Part shown: positions 7,295-14,625 of the stretch, piece after piece
Position numbering within the stretch: position 1 is the first letter of the stretch
Layout: every line of letters begins with the position of its first letter
Assembly (NCBI GenBank): GCA_027622315.1
Contig: JAQBZW010000005.1
Location: 1-35,747 of the forward strand
Length of the DNA: 35,747 nt
Direction: 5' to 3'
DNA from: Chloroflexota bacterium
Lineage (GTDB): Bacteria; Chloroflexota; Dehalococcoidia; UBA2979
Notes under the pieces: model-generated
The model's database searches: none
Told to the model about the DNA's origin: nothing
Seen by the model: only the letters and a program-made list of their open reading frames with translations
Program-made: the position numbers and the translations under genes

Positions 7295-8569
7295 CTAGAT
7301 CGCGCCGGCCTGCGCGAGCTTCGCCAGCTCTGCCTGCTCGACGCCGAGCATGCCGACATAGACCTCGTGGTTGTGCTCGCCGAGCAGGGGCGGCCGGCGG
7401 CGCAGCCGCACCGGCGAAGCGTTCATCAGGTACGGGGCGCCCGCATAGCGCACCGGCGTCGGATGCCCCGGCGCCTCGCCCGTCCAGAAGAAGCCGCGAT
7501 CCTCCCATTGCGGGTCATCGAGGTTTTCCTCGGGCTTGCGCACGAGTCCCCACGGCAGGTGAAGCGACTGACCGCGCCGGTACACCTCCTCGGACGGCCG
7601 GGACTGCACGAACTCCCCGATCGCGGTCGCCACCATCGTGCGCACCTCGGGGTGGGAGCGCGGGTCGCGGTAGAGCACGACCTCGACCTCCGGTGCGCGC
7701 AGGCGCTCCGCCAGTTCCGGCTTCGTCTCTTCGATCCAGGCGATCAGGGCGTCGAGAATGCGCTTCTCGCGCGGCACGCCGCCGCCCATGAGCAGGATGT
7801 ACTTGCCGTCGGCGCAGACGTACTGCCACGGCGGCGTGCCGTCCGCGGACGCATGGCGGCCGGTCTGTCGCTGGACGACGCGGCCCATGTACTCCCAGTT
7901 CGCGAACGAACCCTCGGTCGTGGCGCTCGCAGACTCGTGGATCGACACGTCGATGAACTCGCCGCGACCGGCGCCCGGCCGGTCGTCATCGCGCAGCCAC
8001 AGCGCGGCGAGAATCGCCGACACCGCGTATTCGTTGCTCATCGCCACCGTGTGCTCGCCGTCCGGCCGGATCGGCGGGAGATCGTGATCCTCGTACCCGG
8101 TGCTCATCATCGAGCCACCAAGCGCGAGGTTCACGAGATCGGCGTGCGCCCAGTCGCGCCACGGACCGGTCAGCCCGAACGGTGTGATCGAGCACCACAC
8201 GAGCCGATCGTCGTCGAACGCGTCGTAGCCGGCGGCGCTGCCGTCGAGCACGTCGGGCCCGGAGCTGTCGATCACCACCTCGGCCCAGCCGACGAGCCGC
8301 CGCCAGAGGTCGCGACCACGTTCCGATTCCAGATCGAGCGTGACGCTGCGCTTGCTCGTGTTGCGAGCGTGGAAGGCGAGCGAGTGGTTGACATCGGCAC
8401 GGTCGCCGACGAACGGTCCGATCTGTCTCGAGCGCGCGCCCGCCGGCGGCTCCACACGAATCACTTCGGCGCCGGCGTCCGCGAGCAGCTTGCCGGCGAC
8501 CTCGCCGCGGTCGCCGATCTCGATCACGCGCAGGCCCTCGAGCGGACCCGGACGCTCGGAGTTCGTCAT
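7295..8569 (-). CDS. Class III (CaiB/BaiF) CoA-transferase-like protein lacking the usual Asp
   Basis: A 424-residue CaiB/BaiF family protein: GLRVIEIGDRGEVAGKLLADAG at the N-terminus, EVIRVEPP, RNTSKRSVTLDL, ITPFGLTGPW, and GRGEFIDVSIHES before the small domain. Family enzymes carry a catalytic Asp in a D-x-x-x-G stretch just before the helix leading to this last motif. In the partner gene this is YLDHTAGYYG (Asp180); here the aligned stretch is VAMSNEYAVS, with Met177 at the Asp position. Start: ATG 8569 overlaps the TGA of the preceding 65-residue gene (ATGA), indicating tight coupling. Inference: a non-catalytic or altered subunit paired with the upstream CoA transferase, as in two-subunit class III enzymes such as BbsEF. 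It could instead act alone in a different way. Confidence 0.85.
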   Translation of the reverse strand: MTNSERPGPLEGLRVIEIGDRGEVAGKLLADAGAEVIRVEPPAGARSRQIGPFVGDRADVNHSLAFHARNTSKRSVTLDLESERGRDLWRRLVGWAEVVIDSSGPDVLDGSAAGYDAFDDDRLVWCSITPFGLTGPWRDWAHADLVNLALGGSMMSTGYEDHDLPPIRPDGEHTVAMSNEYAVSAILAALWLRDDDRPGAGRGEFIDVSIHESASATTEGSFANWEYMGRVVQRQTGRHASADGTPPWQYVCADGKYILLMGGGVPREKRILDALIAWIEETKPELAERLRAPEVEVVLYRDPRSHPEVRTMVATAIGEFVQSRPSEEVYRRGQSLHLPWGLVRKPEENLDDPQWEDRGFFWTGEAPGHPTPVRYAGAPYLMNASPVRLRRRPPLLGEHNHEVYVGMLGVEQAELAKLAQAGAI

Positions 8570-8763
8570 GAGGGCACGCCAATCCGGCCGAGCGCCTGGG
8601 CCAGCACGGGAGCGAACGACACCGGGAGCGTGAGCCGCTGCTGCTCGACGCCGCGCTCGTCCAACAGCGCCACGTGGAGGCAGCGGTGCTCGCGGTCCTC
8701 GGACAGGCGGTACATCACGCCGCCGGCGTCCGGCACCCATTGCTGGAGTATCTGTTCGGCCAT
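8566..8763 (-). CDS. Small protein between two CoA-transferase genes
   Basis: 65 residues from ATG 8763 (GGGAGA just upstream): MAEQILQQWVPDAGG, then a charged strand-rich core (YRLSEDREHRCLHVALLD, RQRLTLPVSFAPVLAQAL) and a short Gly/Pro tail. There is no signal peptide and no membrane helix; it is probably cytoplasmic. It starts 40 bases after the upstream CaiB gene stop and ends in an ATGA overlap with the downstream CaiB gene, so all three are one operon. I do not recognise the family. Position and coupling suggest a small subunit or accessory factor of a CoA-transferase complex; this is inference only. Confidence 0.7.
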   Translation of the reverse strand: MAEQILQQWVPDAGGVMYRLSEDREHRCLHVALLDERGVEQQRLTLPVSFAPVLAQALGRIGVPS

Positions 8764-8803
8764 CGTTTCTCCCGTCGTTCGCTCTGGTCGCGGCACGTCG
8801 CGC

Positions 8804-10051
8804 TCAGACGGCGGCCTCGCCCTGGAGTTCCGCGACCTCTTCCGGTGCGTAGTTCAGGAGGCGCGTGAGCACGTCGAAGGTGTCCTGGCTGAGCAGCGGC
8901 GCGCCGCGATCCATGCGCCAGCGCGCGTTGCGGAAGGCGAAGGGCAAGCCTTCGTAGCGGTGCTCGCCCAGCTCGTCGTGCGGGGCCATGAGGTAGAAGC
9001 CGCGTGCCGCCAGCTGAGGGTCACGCTCCATCTTGTCGTCGCTGCGCTGACAGAGCCCGGCGGCCACGCCGCGCGCCTGCAGCGCGTACATGAGCTCCGT
9101 GCCGTCGCGCGTACGGGTGCGCTCCGTGATCGCGGCGTCGAGCGCATCCTGGTTTGCGATGCGATCCGCGTTCGACGCGAAGCGCGCGTCGTCCGCCAGC
9201 GCGGGTGCGCCGAGCTCCTCGCTCAGCGCGCGCCAGGCGTCGTCCGTGTCCGCGACGATCGCGACCCAGCGATCCGTCAGCTCGTCGTCGCGGCAGCGGT
9301 AGGTGTTGTGCGGCGCGATTTCGGGGTAGCGCGAGCGGTTGCCGATGCGCTCGTAGTCGCGCCCGTTGATCTGCTTGTCGAGCACCGGGATGCCGCCAAG
9401 CACCGCGCCCGTTTCGATCTGCGCCATGTCCACGTACTGGCCCTCGCCCGTGCGCCGGCGATGGGCAAGCGCCATGAGCACCGCGATCGCGCCGTAGTAG
9501 CCGGCGGTGTGGTCGAGGTACGAGAACCCCCAGCCCGCGGGCGGCTGATCTGGCAGTCCGGACATCTGCGTGGCGCCCGAGACGGCCTGCGCCGTCGGCC
9601 CCCACGTCACATACGAGTTGTCACGGCCGAGGTGTCCGAACCCGGACAGCGACACGTAGATGATGCGCGGGTTCAGTTCGACCAGCCGATCCCAGCCGAA
9701 GCCCATGCGCTCGAATGCGCCGGCGCTGAAGTTCTCGATCACGACGTCCGAGATCGAAAGCAGGCGCTCCACGACCTCGCGCCCTTTCGGATGGTGGATG
9801 TTCGCGGTGATCCCGAGCTTGTTGCGATTGAAGTTCGAATGGAAGCCACTACCGTTCACGGACGGGCGTTCCGGGTTCGCCTGCAGGCCGATGCGCATCG
9901 AGTCCAGATAGGACTCGTTCTCGACCTTGACCACCTCGGCGCCCATGTCGGCGAGGATGCGCGTGGCGGTCGGTCCCGCGACGATCCACGAGAAGTCGCA
10001 CACTCGAATGCCTTCGAGCGGCAGCGGCTTCGGGTTCCCGTCCGGCATCAT
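8804..10051 (-). CDS. Class III (CaiB/BaiF) CoA transferase
   Basis: A 415-residue CaiB/BaiF family enzyme that would move CoA between acyl donors and acceptors through an aspartyl intermediate. Motifs: GIRVCDFSWIVAGPTATRILADMGAEVVKVE (14-44), FNRNKLGITANI (74-85), VVIENFSAGAFERMGFG, VSLSGFG (133-139), YLDHTAGYYG with candidate catalytic Asp180, then GEGQYVDMAQIE. Length and order are normal for the family. Start: ATG 10051 follows GGAAGG; a second ATG is adjacent at 10048. It is first gene of a three-gene operon with a 65-residue protein and a second CaiB-like protein, and is divergent from a SIS-domain gene. The substrate cannot be read from sequence; the neighbouring acyl-CoA dehydrogenases make an organic-acid or aromatic-acid degradation role plausible. 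Confidence 0.9.
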   Translation of the reverse strand: MMPDGNPKPLPLEGIRVCDFSWIVAGPTATRILADMGAEVVKVENESYLDSMRIGLQANPERPSVNGSGFHSNFNRNKLGITANIHHPKGREVVERLLSISDVVIENFSAGAFERMGFGWDRLVELNPRIIYVSLSGFGHLGRDNSYVTWGPTAQAVSGATQMSGLPDQPPAGWGFSYLDHTAGYYGAIAVLMALAHRRRTGEGQYVDMAQIETGAVLGGIPVLDKQINGRDYERIGNRSRYPEIAPHNTYRCRDDELTDRWVAIVADTDDAWRALSEELGAPALADDARFASNADRIANQDALDAAITERTRTRDGTELMYALQARGVAAGLCQRSDDKMERDPQLAARGFYLMAPHDELGEHRYEGLPFAFRNARWRMDRGAPLLSQDTFDVLTRLLNYAPEEVAELQGEAAV

Positions 10052-10091
10052 GCCCACCTTCCGACCGTCCGTCGTCCCACGATCCGCGGGG

Positions 10092-10097
10092 ATGATA
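10092..10097 (-). promoter_or_regulatory. -10-like TATCAT of the CoA-transferase operon
   Basis: TATCAT on the minus strand, 40 bases before ATG 10051, in the 111-base gap shared with the divergent SIS gene. No good -35 box. Confidence 0.4.
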
Positions 10098-10162
10098 GCC
10101 GGGCAAACAAGCACAACCGGAGCCTGCGCGAATCGCGACGGCCCGACAGCGAGGAGCGTGCC

Positions 10163-11212
10163 ATGGCGCGATCGATCGGTGACTACCGCCTCTACGGCGC
10201 AATCACTCGACAGCCCGACGAACTCCGCAGGTTGCTCACTGCCGACGAACCGGTCGCTGAGGCGGCGGCGCGTATCGGCGCCGCCGGCCGCGTGTTCACG
10301 ATCGGAATCGGCACATCGACGAATGCGGCCACGGCCGCGGCGACGATGCTCCGTGCCGCGGGCGTGGACGCGCGCGCGTGGTCGTCGCACGATTTCGTGA
10401 GCTACCCGCCGACCCTCCGGACTGACGACGCCGCGCTCGTGTTCACGCACTCGGGCCGTAAGCGCTTCTCACGTGGCGTGCTGGCGCCGCTCGCGGCCGC
10501 CGGCGTCGGCGCGGTCGTGATCACCGGCACCGAGACGGCGCTGACGGACGACGACCTCGCCGCGGGGACCGTCGTGCTGAAGACGGTGCCGCGCGATCCG
10601 TCCGCGATGTTCACCGTCTCGCACACGACGGCGATGCTGCTCGCCGCACGCATCGCCGACGCGGTGCGGCCGGGGAGCGTCGGCGAGCTCGCCGCGCTGC
10701 CCGAGGCGGTGGCGGGCGCGCTCGCGCACGAGCCGGAGATCGAGGCGCTCGCGCAGGCGTGGGTGACACGCGGGGCGATCGTCGCGCTGGGCGCCGGCCC
10801 GCATGAGCCGAGCGCGCATGAGGCGCACATCAAGATCGCAGAGGCATCGCGGCGAGCCGTGCGCTCGTACGCCGTCGAGCAACTCGTGCACGGCCCTCAG
10901 GTCCAGGTCACCGCCGACGAGTCGTTCCTCGTCTTCGCCGGCGAAGGCCCGGCGCTCGCGCGCACGCGCGAGGTGGTCGCGTTCGTGCGCGCCCTCGGCT
11001 GCGAGGTGGCATGGGCATCCGCGCTCGAAGCGCCCGAGGGCGCGCGCTGGCTGCACGTTCCGGCGATCGCGGAGCCGCTCGCCCCGATCGTCGAAGCCGT
11101 GCCGGCACAGCTGCTCGCGGGTCACCTCGCCGCGCTCGCCGACGTGGATGCAGACAACTTCCGCAGCGACGACGAGGCCCACCGCGCTGCCGTGACCGCG
11201 CTCGGCCTCTGA
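10163..11212 (+). CDS. Double SIS-domain sugar-phosphate isomerase-like protein
   Basis: 349 residues with two SIS domains, like the isomerase half of glucosamine-6-phosphate synthase but with no glutamine amidotransferase domain. SIS 1: GRVFTIGIGTSTNAATAAATML (about 43-64) and LVFTHSGRKRFSRG, where GlmS has the phosphosugar loop SQSGET. SIS 2: GAIVALGAGPHEPSAHEAHIKIAEASRRAV and AVEQLVHGPQV, resembling the GlmS segment ending in E..HGP. Known: such stand-alone proteins include fructosamine- and sugar-phosphate isomerases or deaminases; some only bind. The changed SIS 1 loop argues against true GlmS. Start: ATG 10163 has GAGGAG 6 bases upstream; a long open frame before it is antisense to the CoA-transferase operon. 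The next gene starts 29 bases after the stop. Confidence 0.82.
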   Translation: MARSIGDYRLYGAITRQPDELRRLLTADEPVAEAAARIGAAGRVFTIGIGTSTNAATAAATMLRAAGVDARAWSSHDFVSYPPTLRTDDAALVFTHSGRKRFSRGVLAPLAAAGVGAVVITGTETALTDDDLAAGTVVLKTVPRDPSAMFTVSHTTAMLLAARIADAVRPGSVGELAALPEAVAGALAHEPEIEALAQAWVTRGAIVALGAGPHEPSAHEAHIKIAEASRRAVRSYAVEQLVHGPQVQVTADESFLVFAGEGPALARTREVVAFVRALGCEVAWASALEAPEGARWLHVPAIAEPLAPIVEAVPAQLLAGHLAALADVDADNFRSDDEAHRAAVTALGL

Positions 11213-11241
11213 TCCCCGGGACACCGAGCGCCTCCCGCCGT

Positions 11242-11862
11242 ATGTCGACTGAGCTTTCGATCCCGACCTCGCGTGGTGCGATCGCGGCACGCTATGACGC
11301 GCCGGCGACGGGGCGCCGCGCGGCGGCGCTGCTCGTCGGCGGCGCCGACGGCGGCTTCGATGGCCCCGCCGAGGCCCTCTACCCCGATCTCGTCGCGGAT
11401 CTCGGGGCGATCGGCTGTGGCGCGCTCCGCCTCGACTTCCGCATCCACAGGTTCCCGAACGATCCGGAAGAGGGCGTCTTCGACGTACTCGCGGGCATCG
11501 CGCACCTCGCCGGCGAAGGCATTGACCGCGTCGCGCTCGTGGGGCACTCGTTCGGAGGTGCGGTGGTGATCGAGGCCGGCGTGCGCGACCGCCGCGCGGT
11601 GTGCATCGCCACACTCGCGACGCAAACCGCCGGCGCGCAGTGCGTCGCCGAACTCGCGCCGACGCCGTTGCTGCTGATCCACGGCCTCGCGGACATCCGC
11701 CTGTCGGCGAAGGGCTCGCGGCTGCTCTACGAGCATGCCCGCGAGCCGAAGCGCATCGAGCTGCTCGAGGGCGCCACGCACAGCCTCCGCCAGCGCCGCG
11801 CGGACGTGCGGCGGTTGCTCGTCGCGTGGTTCACGGAGCACCTGGGGACGAGCGATCCGTGA
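11242..11862 (+). CDS. Small alpha/beta hydrolase (dienelactone-hydrolase/Tex30-like)
   Basis: 206 residues. The N-terminus SIPTSRGAIAARYDAP leads to LLVGGADGGFDGPAE; the nucleophile elbow is GHSFGG (about 101-106), the acid lies in LLIHGLADIRL, and the base in LEGATHSL. The triad is therefore Ser/Asp/His, in the fold order of small serine hydrolases of the KANL3/Tex30 and DLH-like group. The substrate is unknown. Start: ATG 11242, 29 bases after the SIS gene and probably co-transcribed; the ribosome site is weak. A GC-rich hairpin 16 bases after the stop may end the transcript. Confidence 0.85.
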   Translation: MSTELSIPTSRGAIAARYDAPATGRRAAALLVGGADGGFDGPAEALYPDLVADLGAIGCGALRLDFRIHRFPNDPEEGVFDVLAGIAHLAGEGIDRVALVGHSFGGAVVIEAGVRDRRAVCIATLATQTAGAQCVAELAPTPLLLIHGLADIRLSAKGSRLLYEHAREPKRIELLEGATHSLRQRRADVRRLLVAWFTEHLGTSDP

Positions 11863-11877
11863 GCGGTCGAGGGTGGG

Positions 11878-11899
11878 GCCCGCGCCTCCCGGCGCGGGC
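11878..11899 (+). terminator. GC-rich hairpin after the hydrolase gene
   Basis: Perfect 9-bp stem GCCCGCGCC-TCCC-GGCGCGGGC. There is no T-run after it, so intrinsic termination is uncertain, but the position just past the stop fits. Confidence 0.45.
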
Positions 11900-11908
11900 G
11901 GAGCGTGT

Positions 11909-11980
11909 GGTTCGACTGGGCTCACCACGAACGGAAGAGGCTCACCACGAACGGAGGAGGCTCACCACGAACGGAGGGGG
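11909..11980 (+). repeat. 20-bp direct repeat, three copies, grown from a dispersed repeat
   Basis: The unit CTCACCACGAACGGARGAGG occurs at 11921-11940, 11941-11960 and 11961-11980 (last copy ends GGGGG). The first copy is preceded by GGTTCGACTGGG, so 11909-11934 reads as one unit of the TTCGAC-GCTCA-GAAC repeat family also seen at 7237. Part of that unit seems to have duplicated in tandem. It lies in the 464-base gene-free stretch 11863-12326. Confidence 0.85.
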
Positions 11981-11992
11981 ATGAACGCTTCC

Positions 11993-12297
11993 CGCAAGCG
12001 GCACCCGACAGGGTGCCGACACGCCCCGCCGCCAACGTCCCGCTCGCTTCCCGCAAGCGGCACCCGATACGGTGCCGACACGCACCGAGCCCAACGTCCC
12101 GCCCGCTCGCCGCAAGCGGCACCCGATAGGGTGCCGACACGCCCCGCCCGCCAACGTCCCGCCCGCTTGCCGCAAGCGGCACCCGATAGGGTGCCGACAC
12201 GCCCCGCGCCCGACGTCCCGCTCGCATGCCGCAAGCGGCACCCGATAGGGTGCCGACACGCCCCGCCGCCAACGTCCCGCTCGCCTGCCGCAAGCGG
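11993..12297 (+). repeat. 59/60-bp tandem repeat array with two hairpins per unit
   Basis: CGCAAGCGG recurs at 11993, 12052, 12111, 12171, 12230 and 12289, giving five full units (59, 59, 60, 59, 59 bp) plus a partial sixth. Each unit carries a palindrome GGCACCC-GATA-GGGTGCC (7-bp stem; variants in units 1-2), a conserved CGACACG, then a variable CCCCGCCGCCAACGTCCCGC-like part. A second palindrome spans the junction, CCGCTTG-CCG-CAAGCGG in its best copy near 12163-12179. The non-multiple-of-3 period makes coding unlikely. The whole unit is conserved, so it is not a CRISPR with unique spacers. It ends 29 bases before GTG 12327. Confidence 0.92.
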
Positions 12298-12326
12298 CAC
12301 CCGCCGTTCACAGAAAGGACCCGCCC

Positions 12327-12740
12327 GTGCTCTACGTCTCGATGTTGACCTCCGACCGGGAACGCGACCCCGAGCTGTGGGCGACGATCTGGCAGGCGAC
12401 GGCGCCGCCCACGCTCACGTTGCATGCCGCGTACAACCTCGGCGGCGACAAGCGGCTGTTCGTATGGGAAGGCGAGTCGGTCGCCGACCTTCAGTTCATG
12501 GACAACTTCAATGCGCTCGGAGTGCTCGAGACACAGCCGGTGTTCGACCGCACTGCCGGATGGCAGGCGGCGTTCGCGGGCGACCTCGATGCCTTCGCGA
12601 CACGCATGGGAGCGCGCGCGGAGACAGACGCCGGGCGCGCCGCGCTCGACCTGCGGCGGCGCGGGCTCGAGGCCCCGACCGGCCCCGTCGCACGGCGCCT
12701 CGCGCGCGAGTGGATGGAGGAGCAGGAGTTCCCCGAGTGA
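12327..12740 (+). CDS. Conserved hypothetical, DUF3303-like N-terminal domain
   Basis: 137 residues. The N-terminal 90 residues (LYVSMLTSDRERDPELWATI ... RLFVWEGESVADLQFMDNFN) have the strand-helix-strand look of small dimeric alpha/beta-barrel proteins and recall DUF3303. The C-terminal 45 residues are charged and helical (RAALDLRRRGLEAP...REWMEEQEF). There is no signal or membrane segment. Start: GTG 12327 with AAAGGA upstream (12315-12320). The stop overlaps the next start (GTGA at 12737-12740), so it is coupled to the DUF3052 gene. The repeat array lies directly upstream, where its promoter should be. The function is unknown. Confidence 0.75.
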   Translation: MLYVSMLTSDRERDPELWATIWQATAPPTLTLHAAYNLGGDKRLFVWEGESVADLQFMDNFNALGVLETQPVFDRTAGWQAAFAGDLDAFATRMGARAETDAGRAALDLRRRGLEAPTGPVARRLAREWMEEQEFPE

Positions 12741-13177
12741 CGGCGCCGCGCCCGCCCGCCGGCTACTCCGGCACGCCGTTGCCCCAGAAGCTCGGCATCA
12801 AGCCGGGCTCACGCCTCGCGCTGATCGCGGCCCCGGACGGCTTCGACGAGACGCTCGGTGCGCTCCCGCCCGACGTCACGGTGCGCACGGACACGCGCGC
12901 CGCGGCCGACGTGATCGTGTACTTCACGACGCGCCGGTCCGACTTCACGCGCCGCCTCGAGCGCTTCGGACGCGCGATCGCGCCGGACGGCGCGCTCTGG
13001 GTGTCCTGGCCGAAGCGCGCCTCCGGCGTCGCGACCGACGTGACGGAGGACGTCGTGCGCGAGGTCGCGCTCCCGACGGGACTCGTCGACAACAAGGTGG
13101 CCGCGATCGACGAAACGTGGTCGGCGCTGCGGCTGGTGTGGCGACGGGAGTTGCGCGCCGGCCTCCAGCGGGGGTGA
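12737..13177 (+). CDS. DUF3052 domain protein
   Basis: 146 residues. GYSGTPLPQKLGIKPGSRLA at the N-terminus, a central SAM-fold-like strand (DVIVYFTTRRSDFTRRL), then LWVSWPKRASGVATDVTEDV and GLVDNKVAAIDETWSALRLV. These match my memory of DUF3052, a family common in Actinomycetota and Chloroflexota with no established activity. GTG 12737 overlaps the previous stop by 4 bases, so translation is coupled. A long perfect palindrome 36 bases past the stop likely terminates both this gene and the converging acyl-CoA dehydrogenase. Confidence 0.88.
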   Translation: MTAPRPPAGYSGTPLPQKLGIKPGSRLALIAAPDGFDETLGALPPDVTVRTDTRAAADVIVYFTTRRSDFTRRLERFGRAIAPDGALWVSWPKRASGVATDVTEDVVREVALPTGLVDNKVAAIDETWSALRLVWRRELRAGLQRG

Positions 13178-13212
13178 CCCCGCCGGCCTCGCCGTCCCGC
13201 CCGCCGTCCCGG

Positions 13213-13254
13213 ACGCGAACGAGGCTCGGCCGTGCGGCCGAGCCTCGTTCGCGT
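13213..13254. terminator. Bidirectional terminator-like 20-bp perfect palindrome
   Basis: The left arm 13213-13232 (ACGCGAACGAGGCTCGGCCG) pairs perfectly with 13235-13254 around a 2-base loop. It sits midway between converging genes that stop at 13177 and 13272. There is no T-run on either side, but the stem is exceptionally stable. Confidence 0.7.
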
Positions 13255-13271
13255 GTGTGCGGAAGCGCGCG

Positions 13272-14501
13272 CTATCCGCGAGGCAGGCCGAGCCCGCGCG
13301 TGGCGATCACATTGCGCTGGATCTCCGAGGTGCCGCCCGCGATCGTCGACGACACGCTCGAGAGGTACATCGTCGCCCAGCGACCCTTCATCGGGGTGTA
13401 CTGCTCCGGCCCGTCGCGCACGTCGCCGTAGCGGCCGAGCAGCTTCGTGGCCGTGCGCGCGATGCGCTGGTTGAACTCCGTGGAGAACACCTTCGTCATC
13501 GACGCCTCGTAGTTCGGAATGAGGCCGCGCGCCTGCATGCTGATCACGCGCTGCGACAGCGTCTTCGCGACGGTCGCCTCGATGTAGCGATCCGCCAGCT
13601 CGGCGCGCGGACAGTCGGTCTGATCCAGGCGCGAACGGCCGCTCTTCGCGTCCCGCTCCGCCACGAGAAAGTTCTTCAGCGCGTCGAGCATCTGGCGCTG
13701 CCCGATCGCGGATCCGATCGACGAGCGTTCGAAGTCGAGGTGCGTGGCACCGACGTACCAGCCGCGGTTGATCTCGCCCACGGCGTTCTTTACCGGCACG
13801 CGCACATCTTCGAAGAAGACCTCGTTGAAGCCGCGAGCGTCGCTCATCTGGACCAGCGGACGCACCGAGATGCCGGGGCTCTCCATGCTGAAGAGCAGGT
13901 ACGTGATGCCACGGTGCTTGGGCGCCTCGGGGTCCGTGCGCACGAGCGCGAAGATCATGTTCGAGAGGTGGGCACCGGAGGTCCAGATCTTCTGACCGTT
14001 GATCACGAAGTCATCGCCGTCGCGCACAGCGCGCGTCTGAAGCGAGGCGAGGTCGGAGCCCGAGCCGGGCTCGGAGTAGCCCTGGCACCAGCGCGTCTCC
14101 CCGCGCACCATCGGCGGCAGGAACTCCGCCTTCTGCTCGTCGGAGCCGTGCACCATGATCGTGGAACCGACGTCCGGAACGCCGAGCCGCGGGGCGCGGC
14201 TCTCGGTGAACGTCTCGTTCATGACGAACTGTTCCATCGGGCTGAGGTCCGCGCCGCCGTACTGCTTCGGCCATGCGGGCGCGATCCAGCCCCTGTCGAC
14301 GAGGGCCATCCGCCAGGTCTTCAGCGCCGCCCGACGCTCGGCGCGGTCGTCGCTCGGGCTCTCGCCGTCCTCCTCTTCGAAGCCGCGGAACGCGGCCTCG
14401 TCGGGTCGGAGCTTGAGCACGGCGGGCAGGTTCGAATCAATGAACTCCTGCACTTGCGTACGAAACTCGGCCTGGTCAGGGGTATCCGCGAAGTCAACCA
14501 T
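13272..14501 (-). CDS. Acyl-CoA dehydrogenase
   Basis: A 409-residue FAD enzyme that forms an alpha,beta double bond in acyl-CoA. Seen: WCQGYSEPGSGSDLASLQTRA (138-158, flavin/substrate loop), INGQKIWTSGAHLS (167-180), RGITYLLFSM, FFEDVRVPVKNAVGE (229-243), the GWYVGATHLDFERSSI helix, and C-terminal GGTSEIQRNVIATRGLGLPRG. The catalytic Glu of medium-chain enzymes (YEGT) is replaced by Gly (AGGT). Glu258 in LDFER sits where isovaleryl- and long-chain enzymes keep theirs, so it is the likely base. Length and N-terminal insertion fit bacterial FadE-like enzymes of unknown acyl specificity. Start: ATG 14501, preceded by GAGAGG and a TACAAT box. A related gene lies at 33226-34395. Confidence 0.93.
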   Translation of the reverse strand: MVDFADTPDQAEFRTQVQEFIDSNLPAVLKLRPDEAAFRGFEEEDGESPSDDRAERRAALKTWRMALVDRGWIAPAWPKQYGGADLSPMEQFVMNETFTESRAPRLGVPDVGSTIMVHGSDEQKAEFLPPMVRGETRWCQGYSEPGSGSDLASLQTRAVRDGDDFVINGQKIWTSGAHLSNMIFALVRTDPEAPKHRGITYLLFSMESPGISVRPLVQMSDARGFNEVFFEDVRVPVKNAVGEINRGWYVGATHLDFERSSIGSAIGQRQMLDALKNFLVAERDAKSGRSRLDQTDCPRAELADRYIEATVAKTLSQRVISMQARGLIPNYEASMTKVFSTEFNQRIARTATKLLGRYGDVRDGPEQYTPMKGRWATMYLSSVSSTIAGGTSEIQRNVIATRGLGLPRG

Positions 14502-14555
14502 CGTAGGATCCTCTCCCGCGGCGGCTTCGGCTCTCAGCCGCTCGCGACACGCGGG

Positions 14556-14561
14556 ATTGTA
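14556..14561 (-). promoter_or_regulatory. -10 box TACAAT of the acyl-CoA dehydrogenase gene
   Basis: TACAAT on the minus strand, 54 bases before ATG 14501; transcription would leave a leader with the GAGAGG ribosome site. No clear -35 box. Confidence 0.5.
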
Positions 14562-14625
14562 GGCCGCGGTCAGAGGCGATGCCCACCGCGGTGAGACGCC
14601 TCGGCGGCCGGGCGGAGACGCACGA

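Noticed and set aside
7202-10162. Open plus-strand frame running about 1336 residues into the SIS gene
   Set aside because: The part before 10163 is antisense to the CoA-transferase operon and has no domain, only Arg/His/Ala-rich text typical of GC-rich shadow frames. The true gene starts at ATG 10163 behind GAGGAG.
11993-12297. CRISPR array
   Set aside because: The whole 59-60 bp unit is conserved, with no unique spacers, and no cas genes are present.
11922-12425. Minus-strand open frames with about 20-residue repeats over the tandem array
   Set aside because: The unit is 59 bp in most copies, so the frame shifts from unit to unit; no start signal. They are a by-product of the DNA repeat.
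13257-14594. 445-residue plus-strand frame over the acyl-CoA dehydrogenase
   Set aside because: The minus-strand protein matches a known family from end to end; the plus-strand text is the usual complement artefact.
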